A stretch of 29,481 nt of DNA from Fimenecus sp963590415 (GTDB lineage: Bacteria; Bacillota; Clostridia; Oscillospirales; Acutalibacteraceae), in the NCBI GenBank assembly GCA_963590415.1, contig CAVAPB010000026.1, positions 1 to 29,481 on the forward strand, in the 5' to 3' direction. Both the position numbers and the translations under genes were made by a program. The notes beneath the pieces were generated by a model. That model searched no databases, was not told where the DNA came from, and worked only from the letters and a program-made list of their open reading frames with translations. Positions 7,052 to 14,775 of the stretch are shown in pieces (position 1 is the stretch's first letter; the number at the start of each line of letters is the position of its first letter).

Positions 7052-7862
7052 CGGGCAGCTCTCCGATTATTTTCATAATTAGTTTTTGCATTTCCTCGCC
7101 TTTTTTTCTGCCCGCTTCAAGGACTTCCTCCTCGGTCAGCGGCTGGTCGAGTATTCCTGCAGCCATATTGGAAATGAGCGAAAAGGCAAGCACACGCATT
7201 TTGCAGTGGTTTGCCGCTATGACCTCGGGTACCGTCGACATTCCGACCGCGTCGGCACCGAGCACACGAAAAGCCCTTATCTCTGCCGGAGTTTCGTATG
7301 ACGGGCCCGTACAAGCGATATAAACGCCGTCCTTAATTTCAACGCCCGTCTCGCTTGCGCACTTCTTCGCAAGCGCACGCAATTCGGGATTGTAAGCGTA
7401 GCTCATATCGGGAAATCTCACGCCGAAGCGTTCGTCATTCTTGCCTATGAGCACATTTGTGCCCATAAAGTTGATATGGTCGTTGATAAGCATAAGGTCG
7501 CCGACGGAAAAATCCTTGTTTATGCCGCCTGCGGCATTGGTTATTATCAGATTGCGAACGCCGAGCAGGTGCATAAGCCTTACGGGCAGCACAATATCCT
7601 GCATGGCGTAGCCCTCGTAGAAATGGAACCTGCCCTGCATACATATGACAGCTTTACCGGAGAGCGTTCCGACAATAAATCTTCCCTTATGACCGGGAGC
7701 GGTCGAAACGGGGAAGCCGTCAATGTCCTTGTAATCAATATATACGGGGTTTTCGATTTTCTCGCCGAGTGAACCGAGCCCCGAGCCTAAAATTATACCC
7801 GTTTCGGGGGTAACGCTGATTTTAGACTTTACAAAATCAAGCATTTTTTCAATTCTGTCCAT
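7044..7862 (-). CDS. punA: Purine nucleoside phosphorylase (trimeric, 6-oxopurine type)
   Basis: Begins at an ATG (7862) with GGAGG 6 nt upstream. An in-frame ATG six codons earlier (7880) is less likely because that ribosome site would lie inside the gene. The 272-residue product has GSGLG and APGHKGR (phosphate binding), NAAGGIN, GPSYETPAE and GMSTVPEVIAA, then ISNMAAG. The Glu of YETPAE and the Asn of ISNMAAG match the pair that binds inosine and guanosine N1/O6 in trimeric PNPs. MTA phosphorylases carry different residues there. The expected reaction is phosphorolysis of inosine, guanosine or methylthioinosine to base plus sugar-1-phosphate. It lies between the MTA deaminase and mtnA, overlapping both (14 and 8 nt), which fits methylthioinosine as an important substrate (inference). 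Confidence 0.9.
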   Translation of the reverse strand: MDRIEKMLDFVKSKISVTPETGIILGSGLGSLGEKIENPVYIDYKDIDGFPVSTAPGHKGRFIVGTLSGKAVICMQGRFHFYEGYAMQDIVLPVRLMHLLGVRNLIITNAAGGINKDFSVGDLMLINDHINFMGTNVLIGKNDERFGVRFPDMSYAYNPELRALAKKCASETGVEIKDGVYIACTGPSYETPAEIRAFRVLGADAVGMSTVPEVIAANHCKMRVLAFSLISNMAAGILDQPLTEEEVLEAGRKKGEEMQKLIMKIIGELPDV

Positions 7863-9159
7863 TTTGAACCTCCGAAACAACCTCGCCGACTATCCTGTTG
7901 ACCTCATAGCCGATCCTTTCAATATCAACGGTCACAAACTCGCCGTTTTTATAGAGAACTTTGCCGTCAACCATAGTCAGAACAACATCCGATTTTTCGG
8001 CAGAATAGACTATATTGTTTACAACATCGAACGACGGATACATATTCGGCTTGTCCATGTCAATAACGGTAATATCAGCCTTGAAGCCCTCCTTGATAAG
8101 ACCCGTATCAAGCCTCTGCTGAGCGACTGCGCCGTTATAGGTAGCCGCTTTGAGAACAGTTTTAGGCGAAACAATATCGGCTCTGCCCGTGGTGCCTTTC
8201 GGAAGAAGCGAGGCAAGATACATCTCACGGAACATATCAAGACCGTTATTGCTTGAAGCGGAGTCAGTGCCTATTGCGACATTTATACCCTTTTCAAGCA
8301 TGGAATTTATGTCGCACACGCCGCTTCCGAGCTTCAGATTACTTGCGGGGCAATGGGCAACGCTCACGCCCTTTTCCTTTATTATTTCCCTGTCCTCCTC
8401 GGAAACATAGACGCAATGGGCAAAAATTGTCGGCATTTCAAGCACGCCGGCTTCATAAAAAAGCCTTGTCGGCGTTTTGCCGTATTTCTTTATACAGCCT
8501 TCGTGCTCTGATTTTGTCTCGGAAACATGGATATGATTTACCTGACCGAAGTCGTTACTCCTTGTGAACTCGCCGAACTGCTCAATCACAGAGAGCATAT
8601 TCGTGTATTCGGCATGAAGCGACATATCGATTTTAATTCTGCCGTTCTCGCTGTTGTGATACTGCTTTACGCCGTCGAGAGCCTCCCTTACACGGGGATT
8701 GTCAAAAAAGCTTTTCTCGTCCGAAAACGAAGTAATCGCCCTGCTGAAATTTATCTTCATTCCGCTCTCACAGGTCGCTTTTATAACTCCGTCCTGGAAA
8801 AAGTACATATCCGAAAACGAGGTAGTGCCGCACGCCAGCATCTCTGCAGCGGAAAGCATTGTGCCGTAATAAGCCCTGTCGGCATTGAGCCTGTCCTCAA
8901 ACGGAAAAACCTTTTCATTGAGCCAACGGTCAAGCGGAAGATTTTCCGCATATCCCCGCAAAAGCGTCATCGGAGAATGAGTATGCGCATTGACAAAGCC
9001 GGGCATAAGCACCTTATTTTTGCCGTCGTACACCTCGCCGAAGCTGCCGTCGGGTTTCTCTTTTCCGACATAGGAAATTTTATCGCCGTCGGTTGCGACA
9101 TACATATCGCTTTGATAATCGAAATTTTCATCGATTATACCGATTTTTTCAAATAACAT
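7849..9159 (-). CDS. mtaD: 5-Methylthioadenosine/S-adenosylhomocysteine deaminase
   Basis: A 436-residue amidohydrolase. It hydrolytically deaminates MTA or SAH (and possibly adenosine) to the inosine form, using one metal ion. Motifs: NAHTHSPM with metal ligands H59 and H61, HVSETKSE, FAHCVY (metal His), HCPASNLKLGSG, and GTDSASSNN (metal Asp). The combination of SNLKLGSG and TDSASSNN is typical of MtaD rather than guanine or cytosine deaminases. A GTG at 9165 is in frame, but AAGAGG (9167-9172) sits 7 nt before the ATG at 9159 and only 1 nt before the GTG, so ATG is preferred. The ribosome site overlaps the stop of the cyclophilin gene. Specificity between MTA and SAH cannot be settled by eye, but the following two genes favour MTA. 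Confidence 0.88.
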   Translation of the reverse strand: MLFEKIGIIDENFDYQSDMYVATDGDKISYVGKEKPDGSFGEVYDGKNKVLMPGFVNAHTHSPMTLLRGYAENLPLDRWLNEKVFPFEDRLNADRAYYGTMLSAAEMLACGTTSFSDMYFFQDGVIKATCESGMKINFSRAITSFSDEKSFFDNPRVREALDGVKQYHNSENGRIKIDMSLHAEYTNMLSVIEQFGEFTRSNDFGQVNHIHVSETKSEHEGCIKKYGKTPTRLFYEAGVLEMPTIFAHCVYVSEEDREIIKEKGVSVAHCPASNLKLGSGVCDINSMLEKGINVAIGTDSASSNNGLDMFREMYLASLLPKGTTGRADIVSPKTVLKAATYNGAVAQQRLDTGLIKEGFKADITVIDMDKPNMYPSFDVVNNIVYSAEKSDVVLTMVDGKVLYKNGEFVTVDIERIGYEVNRIVGEVVSEVQNGQN

Positions 9160-9170
9160 AAGCACGCCTC

Positions 9171-9770
9171 TTAAACAGTTTCCAGCTCTATCTTTTCAAT
9201 CACTACATCCTTTGACGGCTTGTTCATAAAATAATCAACCTTGACATCGGCGATTTTATCGACAACATCCATACCCTCGATTACCTGTCCGAACACGGTG
9301 TGATGATAGTCGAGCCACGGCGTACCGCCCTCCTGCTCGTACTTTTCTATACACTCGGTGGGGAAATATCTCTCGTCCGCACAGCGAAGCTGGTCGAGCA
9401 TATCGTCCGAAACCTCTTTCGCCTGAACGATGAAGAACTGACTGCCGTTTGTCGCAGGACCTGCGTTTGCCATACACAAAGCGCCCCTGAAATTGTGGAG
9501 CTCGGGAGTGAATTCATCCTCAAACGGCTCGCCCCAGATGCTCTCGCCGCCCGTTCCCGTGCCGTTGGGGTCGCCGCCCTGAATCATAAAGTCCTTGATT
9601 ACACGGTGGAAAATCAAGCCGTCGTAATATCCGTTTTTTGCATGGGTGAGAAAGTTTTCAACCGCCTTGGGAGCGTCCTCGCCGAAAAATTTGATTTTGA
9701 TGTCGCCCATATTTGTTTTCATAACGGCAACCGTTTCGCCCTGTGCGGGCGCTGTAAACTGCTTTAACAT
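9171..9770 (-). CDS. ppiB: Cyclophilin-type peptidyl-prolyl isomerase
   Basis: A 199-residue cyclophilin that catalyses cis-trans isomerisation of X-Pro bonds. The catalytic motif FHRVIKDFMIQGGDP (R56) is followed by GxGTGG, then ANAGPATNGSQFFI and HHTVFGQVIEGMDVV. An insertion of about 30 residues between SQFFI and HHTVFG is seen in many clostridial cyclophilins. No signal peptide or lipobox is present, so it is probably cytoplasmic. AAAGGAG lies 9 nt before the ATG. It sits 15 nt downstream of the ABC permease gene and abuts the deaminase gene, so it is probably co-transcribed with both, though no functional link is evident. Confidence 0.92.
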   Translation of the reverse strand: MLKQFTAPAQGETVAVMKTNMGDIKIKFFGEDAPKAVENFLTHAKNGYYDGLIFHRVIKDFMIQGGDPNGTGTGGESIWGEPFEDEFTPELHNFRGALCMANAGPATNGSQFFIVQAKEVSDDMLDQLRCADERYFPTECIEKYEQEGGTPWLDYHHTVFGQVIEGMDVVDKIADVKVDYFMNKPSKDVVIEKIELETV

Positions 9771-9785
9771 TGTAATTTTCTCCTT

Positions 9786-12700
9786 TTATTCTGTGCTCTT
9801 GAGCGATTCTATCATATCAATTTTTCTCAGCTTGAAGGACATAAGAACATTGACAAGAATTGAGAAAGCCACGGTCAGCACAATGCTGAAAATATAACTG
9901 TACCATTTTATCTGCCGTGCAAACATCATCGTATCCGTTTCAACGCTGCGCATTACGAAGAAGTGCAACACAACGCCGATTATAATACCGAGTATCATAC
10001 CCACGACGGTAAGGATTATGTTCTCACGGAAAACATATCTTTCAAGCTCGCCGTCGTAGAAGCCGAGTACCTTTAAGGTCGCAAGCTCACGCCTGCGCTC
10101 GGTTATGTTGATGTTATTGAGGTTATAGAGTACGACCATCGCAAGAAGTCCCGCCGAAATAATCATCAGCGCAACAATTATGTTGAGGTTACCCATAGCC
10201 TCATCCACCTGCTTTTGGGTGTCGGTGTTCATTGTAACCGAGGTTATGCCGTCAATCTGCAAAAGCTGCTTTGAAAATTCGCTGTTGTCCTGTGCGCTGC
10301 TCCTCAAAAGAAGCGTGTTAAGTGCCGCAGAGTCTCCGAACAGATTCTTGTATGCTGTCGGCGTCATATAAACATAATGATAAAGATAGTTTTCCGCAAC
10401 GCCGAGAATCTTCACCTCGGCGGTCGAGGTTCCGTCCTTTTCGGTCTTAAAGGAAACGGTATCGCCCTCCTTGACGCCGAGCATTTTCGCAAGCTTTTCG
10501 GTGATGATAACGCCGTCGTCGGAAATACTTATCTGCTTATGGCCGAGCCTTGTTCTTATTGTGATGTAGTCCGAGAGATAATCGACATTCTGCGGAACAA
10601 GGATATAAGCGTTCTGCTGAGAGTCGTTCGCATTGACATAGGTAAGGGTTCTGTAGGTCTGGAGATAATCGTTAACGCCCTCTACGCCCTGAACCTCGGA
10701 GAGAAGATGCCTGCGCTCGGTTCTCGTAAGACTCTCGTCAACGGTAACCGTGCCCTGATAGTTCCAAATCTTGTTAAACTGATTTTTCGTCATTGACGAA
10801 ACGGAGTCGCGGATGCCGAAGCCCACAAGCAGCAGCGCCATACAGCCGGCAACGCCGAAGAGCGTCATATAAAGTCGCTTTTTATATCTCATAAGATTTC
10901 TCAACGCCGCTTTCTGCGAGAAGTTGAGCCTTATCCAAAAGCCCTTGAATTTTTCAAGGAATATCTTTTTGCCGGTTTTCGGAGCCTCGGGTCGCATAAG
11001 CGCGGCAGGGCTTTCCTTTAACGAGCGGCGGCACGCAAACACTGCCGCTCCCGTTGTGCAAAGCACAGCTATCGCAACCGAAATTACCGCATACGGAATA
11101 TTTACAAAGCTTGCCGTCTTTGTGAGGTTGACATACATAATTTTATATGTCCTCAACACAAGCCCCGGTATAAGCAACTCGCCGAGTACCGCACCGACAA
11201 CTCCGCCGATAAGCGTTGCAAGAAAGGCGTAAAGCACATACTTTGCGACTATCGACTTCTTTGAATAGCCGAGAGCCTTGAATGTGCCTATCTGCGTTCT
11301 TCTCTCCTCGACCATTCTTGCCATTGTGGTAAGGCTGACAAGCGCCGCAACAAGGAAGAATATTATCGGGAACACCGTACCTACGGCGTTTATTCCCTTT
11401 GCGTCGCTCTCAAACGAAGCATAGGACGAAACAGCCTCTCTGTCCGTAACATACCATACGGGAACGGCGGTGTTTTCGATTTTCTCCTTATATTTATCCA
11501 GCTTTGCCTGTGCCGAGTCAAATTCCGCAACAAGCTCGTCCTTTGAAAGATTGTATTCCTCGGTAGCTGCGTCAAGCTGTTCCTGCTTGTCGGAGACCGT
11601 GTTCTGTGCCTCTCTGACCGCCTCGTCGCCCTGTGCGAGCTTTTCCCTCGCCTCGGCTATTGCCTCGGGGCTGCCGTTCAATATCTGCTCGGCGTTGGCT
11701 ATCTGCACCTCTGCCTGCTCGATTCCCGATTTAAGGGTTGCAAGCTGACCCTGATAGAGCTGTGCCATCGCCTTATAGCTGTAAACCTGGAAAGCGGCGT
11801 CCGCATATTCCTCGGTGGTCATTGAGCCTGCGTTTTTACGAAGCTCCTCCTCCATATTCGCAATAGTTCCCGACACCTGCTCAAGCTGAGCGGAAGTCGT
11901 GTTGTACTGCGTACGCAATGTCGCAAGAGTTGTTTTTGCCTCCTCAATCTTTTGCTTGTTTTCGTCAAGACTGCCCTCCTGCAAATCAAGAAGCGCCTGT
12001 GCGTCATCAATTTCCTGACGGCGTGAGTCAATCTCTGCCTGTGCCGTGTTAAGCTCCGTCTGTGCGTCGGAAAGCTGCTGATATGCGCTCTCGAGCTGAG
12101 CCATAGCCTTTTGCTTTTTTTCTTCAAAGCGAGCCTCGGCTTTGTCAATCAAATCGCCCGACTCGTTCTTGAACTCGTCGTATCTGACATTACAACGGGT
12201 CTCCGCTATCGTATTTATGTTTGAAACAACGCTGTCAACAAGGCGTGAATATTTTCCGGAGAAGCAGTTGAGCTCCGCCGCACCGTTGACGGTAACAAAT
12301 ATCTTTGTGAAAGCCGTAAGGGTAAACGCCTCTTTCGGGATTACAAGGAAAGCGTCAATCGTTCCGTTGCCTATTGAGGTCGTTCCCCTGTCGTCGCTGA
12401 GGTAATAAGAGGTTGTGCCCACGCCGACTATCGTAAACTCGTCGGTCGCAAGTGTGTCCGAAAGCTCGTCGTCCGTACCCATAGAAAGCTTTACGGTGTC
12501 GCCTATCTGATAGCCCGTCTTTTCAAGAAAAAGCTTATCGGCGATACATTCGTTGTACTTTTCGGGGTATCTGCCCTCGGTTACCTTTACAAGATTTATC
12601 CTGTCGGTCAGCGAAAGAACCGTAGTTACAATCTCGCTGTCCGTACCCGAGCAGAGAAAATCTCCGCTGTATGCGCCCTCGGCGTCCTTAATTCCTGCGA

Positions 12701-12935
12701 TTTTAAGCAGCTCGACAATGTCCTTGCCCGTCATACCGAGAGTACCCTGAATACAGATATCCATCATATTTTCCGAGTCGTAGGTCTTGTCTGCGGAGGA
12801 TTTCATAGCGGGCGTCGCCGCCTTTATTCCCGAAAAGAAAGCCGTTCCGAGAGCAACTATCAGAAGTATAGAAAGAAACCTCGCAAAGCTGCCCTTTACT
12901 TCACGACGGAAGTCTTTTTGTAACGATTTTGTCAT
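9786..12935 (-). CDS. ABC transporter permease, FtsX type, with extracellular coiled coil
   Basis: A 1049-residue permease. The first membrane helix is near 19-38, followed by a large extracellular region. Residues about 262-488 form a long coiled coil rich in A, E, Q, L and K. A first FtsX domain with three helices follows (starting near 513, with MVEERRTQIGTFKALGYS). A further helix near 700 precedes a second extracellular domain, and the second FtsX domain is near the C-terminus (ITERRRELATLKVLGFYDGE). Both cytoplasmic coupling helices carry the usual RR-x-ELATLKVLG-like sequence. Family members are mechanotransmitters or exporters of peptides and lipids rather than importers. It pairs with the ATPase encoded 12 nt upstream. 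AAAGGAAG precedes the ATG. The exported substrate is unknown. Confidence 0.88.
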   Translation of the reverse strand: MTKSLQKDFRREVKGSFARFLSILLIVALGTAFFSGIKAATPAMKSSADKTYDSENMMDICIQGTLGMTGKDIVELLKIAGIKDAEGAYSGDFLCSGTDSEIVTTVLSLTDRINLVKVTEGRYPEKYNECIADKLFLEKTGYQIGDTVKLSMGTDDELSDTLATDEFTIVGVGTTSYYLSDDRGTTSIGNGTIDAFLVIPKEAFTLTAFTKIFVTVNGAAELNCFSGKYSRLVDSVVSNINTIAETRCNVRYDEFKNESGDLIDKAEARFEEKKQKAMAQLESAYQQLSDAQTELNTAQAEIDSRRQEIDDAQALLDLQEGSLDENKQKIEEAKTTLATLRTQYNTTSAQLEQVSGTIANMEEELRKNAGSMTTEEYADAAFQVYSYKAMAQLYQGQLATLKSGIEQAEVQIANAEQILNGSPEAIAEAREKLAQGDEAVREAQNTVSDKQEQLDAATEEYNLSKDELVAEFDSAQAKLDKYKEKIENTAVPVWYVTDREAVSSYASFESDAKGINAVGTVFPIIFFLVAALVSLTTMARMVEERRTQIGTFKALGYSKKSIVAKYVLYAFLATLIGGVVGAVLGELLIPGLVLRTYKIMYVNLTKTASFVNIPYAVISVAIAVLCTTGAAVFACRRSLKESPAALMRPEAPKTGKKIFLEKFKGFWIRLNFSQKAALRNLMRYKKRLYMTLFGVAGCMALLLVGFGIRDSVSSMTKNQFNKIWNYQGTVTVDESLTRTERRHLLSEVQGVEGVNDYLQTYRTLTYVNANDSQQNAYILVPQNVDYLSDYITIRTRLGHKQISISDDGVIITEKLAKMLGVKEGDTVSFKTEKDGTSTAEVKILGVAENYLYHYVYMTPTAYKNLFGDSAALNTLLLRSSAQDNSEFSKQLLQIDGITSVTMNTDTQKQVDEAMGNLNIIVALMIISAGLLAMVVLYNLNNINITERRRELATLKVLGFYDGELERYVFRENIILTVVGMILGIIIGVVLHFFVMRSVETDTMMFARQIKWYSYIFSIVLTVAFSILVNVLMSFKLRKIDMIESLKSTE

Positions 12936-12947
12936 TTCTTTCTTCCT

Positions 12948-13649
12948 TTACCATTCAATGTATTCGACGGGAGTGGGCTTTTCATTGAGCAAAAGCTTAT
13001 CGACTCTACCGTTCTTTACCTTGATTACCTTGTCTGCCATGGGAGCGAGTGCCGAGTTGTGCGTGATTACGATTACCGTAACGCCCTTTTCACGGCAGGT
13101 GTCCTGCAAAAGCTTCAATATGGATTTACCCGTTATGTAGTCGAGCGCACCCGTCGGCTCGTCGCACAAAAGGAGCTTCGGATTCTTCGCAAGAGCCCTC
13201 GCAATGGATACTCTCTGCTGCTCGCCGCCCGACAGCTGAGACGGGAAGTTATCAAGCCTGTTGGAAAGTCCGACCTCCTTTAACACATCTGAAGCGTCAA
13301 GAGGATTTTTTGAAATCTGCAAAGCAAGCTCTACATTTTCAAGCGCCGTGAGGTTGCCGACAAGATTATAGAACTGGAAAACAAAGCCCACATCGTCGCG
13401 CCTGTATGCCGTAAGCTGTGATTCGTTGTATTTTGTAATATCTGCGTTATCGACAAAGATGGTGCCCGAGGTTGCCGTATCCATGCCGCCGAGAATGTTA
13501 AGAATTGTGGTTTTGCCGGCACCCGACGGGCCGACAATTACGACAAATTCGCCCTTCTCAATTCCGAAGCCGATTTCGTCAACCGCTTTTATCTCAACCT
13601 CGCCTGTTTTATATGTTTTTGTTACATTACGGACTTCAATAAACGCCAT
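12948..13649 (-). CDS. ABC transporter ATP-binding protein (MacB/LolD type)
   Basis: A 233-residue nucleotide-binding domain. Walker A is GPSGAGKTT at 40-48, the Q-loop is VFQFYNLV, the signature is LSGGEQQRVSIARAL, Walker B with D-loop is LLLCDEPTGALD, and the H-loop is VIVITHN. The sequence around ALD is typical of the MacB/LolD/FtsE group that drives FtsX-type permeases. It energises the 1049-residue permease encoded next. It is the first gene of the minus-strand cluster: GGAGAGG lies 8 nt before ATG, and a candidate promoter is at 13689-13717. No two-component or TetR regulator is adjacent, so the inducing signal is not visible. Confidence 0.93.
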   Translation of the reverse strand: MAFIEVRNVTKTYKTGEVEIKAVDEIGFGIEKGEFVVIVGPSGAGKTTILNILGGMDTATSGTIFVDNADITKYNESQLTAYRRDDVGFVFQFYNLVGNLTALENVELALQISKNPLDASDVLKEVGLSNRLDNFPSQLSGGEQQRVSIARALAKNPKLLLCDEPTGALDYITGKSILKLLQDTCREKGVTVIVITHNSALAPMADKVIKVKNGRVDKLLLNEKPTPVEYIEW

Positions 13650-13688
13650 ATTGCAAACCTCTCCTATTGTAAAAATATATACCTTAAT

Positions 13689-13717
13689 ATTGTATCACAA
13701 CATAAACCGAATTTCCA
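13689..13717 (-). promoter_or_regulatory. Candidate sigma-A promoter of the 11-gene cluster
   Basis: On the minus strand TGGAAA (-35, 13712-13717) is 17 nt from TACAAT (-10, 13689-13694). The -10 is good and the -35 is weak (4 of 6). It lies about 40 nt before the ABC ATPase start. I found no other convincing promoter within the cluster. Confidence 0.4.
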
Positions 13718-13866
13718 TAGTAAATATCATAATTAAAATTCTGTTCATATAATTATGTGCCGATTTCGGGACGAAACGGCGCCCGTGAGAGCAAATGAAA
13801 AATGAATAATGAAGGATGAATAATTGCAGGTGTTTCGCACGGATTGAAAATTATGTTGCATCGTAG

Positions 13867-13887
13867 GGACAGGGCTCGCCCCTGTCC
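13867..13887. repeat. GGACAGGG hairpin repeat, inverted copy
   Basis: Stem GGACAGGG/CCCTGTCC with loop CTCGC, preceded by CGTAG. It is the reverse complement of the unit at 109-129. Confidence 0.65.
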
Positions 13888-13923
13888 GTAAATCCTCAAA
13901 AGTCGGTAGTGACAGTGCCGTAG

Positions 13924-13943
13924 GGCGGGGGCTTGCTCCCGCC
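13924..13943. repeat. GGCGGG hairpin repeat, inverted copy
   Basis: Stem GGCGGG/CCCGCC, preceded by CGTAG at 13918-13922. It is the reverse complement of the unit at 188-207. Confidence 0.65.
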
Positions 13944-13985
13944 GTAAGAATGCCTATAGCAAGCTATAAATTGCGAACAAGAATA

Positions 13986-14028
13986 GGCTCCCTCTGACGA
14001 GGGAGCTGTCAAACACAGAGCGTTTGAC
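13986..14028. repeat. Double-hairpin repeat, inverted variant copy
   Basis: GCTCCCTC/GAGGGAGC hairpin (loop TGAC) followed by a second hairpin GTCAAAC/GTTTGAC with loop ACAGAGC. Compared with the copies at 677 and 14609, the second stem has a different sequence but is still paired, which is a compensatory-type change. Confidence 0.6.
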
Positions 14029-14117
14029 TGAGGGAGAGATAACGAAAATTTGATATTTACTGCCTCTCTCCTTCCGACACGCCTGCGGCGTGCCACCTAT
14101 TGCCCTCTTGCGGTACC

Positions 14118-14156
14118 CGATTTCGTTAATGCGGCTTGGAGCGCCGCACGAAATCG
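14118..14156. repeat. Long two-step hairpin
   Basis: CGATTTCGT pairs with ACGAAATCG, and inside it GCGGC pairs with GCCGC. Equivalent hairpins occur at 617-655 and, less well preserved, near 29235-29265. Confidence 0.6.
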
Positions 14157-14265
14157 ACCGCTGCGCCAACAGATGCTCCCTTTATCCGCCACAGGCGGTG
14201 GGCGCATATGTTGCCCGTCAGAGGAAGGCTTGGCTCTACTAATATTTAATTCTATGTTTATTAGC

Positions 14266-14285
14266 GGCGGGAGCAAGCCCCCGCC
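14266..14285. repeat. GGCGGG hairpin repeat
   Basis: Same unit and orientation as 188-207. It is followed by CTACACTGTTCGCTATAATTT and the shared AT-rich linker. Confidence 0.65.
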
Positions 14286-14417
14286 CTACACTGTTCGCTA
14301 TAATTTTCAATCCGTGCGAAGCACCCGCAATTTTTCATTTTTCATTCTTCACTATTCACTCTTATCTCGCCCGCAAGGGCGCTGCACCCGCCCTACCCGA
14401 TAAGGCAACGCACGACC

Positions 14418-14490
14418 CGTAGGGGCGACCTGCGGTCGCCCGTCAATTTCAGCAGGAATTAAAAGCGGGCGAACACAGTTCGCCCCTACG
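14418..14490. repeat. 73-bp composite palindromic element, copy 2
   Basis: Second copy of the 511-583 element: same length, same orientation, same 11-bp inverted ends (CGTAGGGGCGA/TCGCCCCTACG), and five differences in the centre. Confidence 0.7.
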
Positions 14491-14523
14491 ATATATGATA
14501 TGTTTTTCAAGTTGTGCGTTCAG

Positions 14524-14544
14524 CCTCCCTTGTGTAAAGGGAGG
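14524..14544. repeat. CCTCCCTT hairpin
   Basis: CCTCCCTT/AAGGGAGG with a 5-nt loop. Same unit as 918-936 (opposite orientation) and 29165-29183. Confidence 0.6.
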
Positions 14545-14608
14545 TGACGAACGAATGTGAGGCGGAGGGATTGTAGGGTTGTTCTTATATGATTTTGTAA
14601 AAATCCCT

Positions 14609-14656
14609 CAGTCATTTTTCAAAAGAAAAATGACAGCTCCCTCGTCAGAGGGAGCC
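14609..14656. repeat. Double-hairpin repeat, copy 2
   Basis: GTCATTTTTC/GAAAAATGAC with an AAAA loop, then GCTCCCTC/GAGGGAGC with a GTCA loop. Near-identical to 677-723. Confidence 0.65.
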
Positions 14657-14662
14657 TGTATC

Positions 14663-14682
14663 GGACAGGGCAAGCCCTGTCC
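14663..14682. repeat. GGACAGGG hairpin repeat
   Basis: GGACAGGG/CCCTGTCC with loop CAAG or similar, followed by CTACGCTG. Same orientation as 109-129. Confidence 0.65.
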
Positions 14683-14721
14683 CTACGCTGTTCACTATAA
14701 TTTCATTTCGTACATATCCCC

Positions 14722-14755
14722 CGCAAAAACAAAAGACGCACTCAACGAGTGCGTC
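14722..14755 (-). terminator. Intrinsic terminator of the wall-anchored protein gene
   Basis: On the minus strand a 9-bp stem GACGCACTC/GAGTGCGTC with loop GTT is followed at once by TTTTGTTTTT. It lies about 20 nt past the stop codon. It is a textbook Rho-independent terminator and, unlike the repeat hairpins, has no copy elsewhere in the window. Confidence 0.85.
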
Positions 14756-14775
14756 AAAATTTGTTATGTATTTAA

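Larger units (their letters stand above)
13738..14720. repeat. Intergenic repeat block M, no gene
   Basis: About 1 kb without a credible gene between two convergently placed minus-strand units. It contains copies of every unit in block L, in both orientations: AT-rich linker at 13795-13835 and 14330-14365; GGACAGGG units at 13867 and 14663; GGCGGG units at 13924 and 14266; double hairpins at 13986 and 14609; a long CGATTTCGT/ACGAAATCG hairpin at 14118-14156; the 73-bp palindrome at 14418; and a CCTCCCTT hairpin at 14524. Repeat units appear nested or joined end to end, suggesting repeated insertion in the same site. Confidence 0.75.

Noticed and set aside
9100..9200. SAM or SAH riboswitch controlling the MTA salvage genes
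   Set aside because: Genes abut or overlap, leaving no leader space, and no such structure was seen upstream of the cluster at 13650-13740.
14050..14403. A 117-codon frame inside repeat block M
   Set aside because: It runs across several repeat units that occur elsewhere in both orientations, so coding is not credible.
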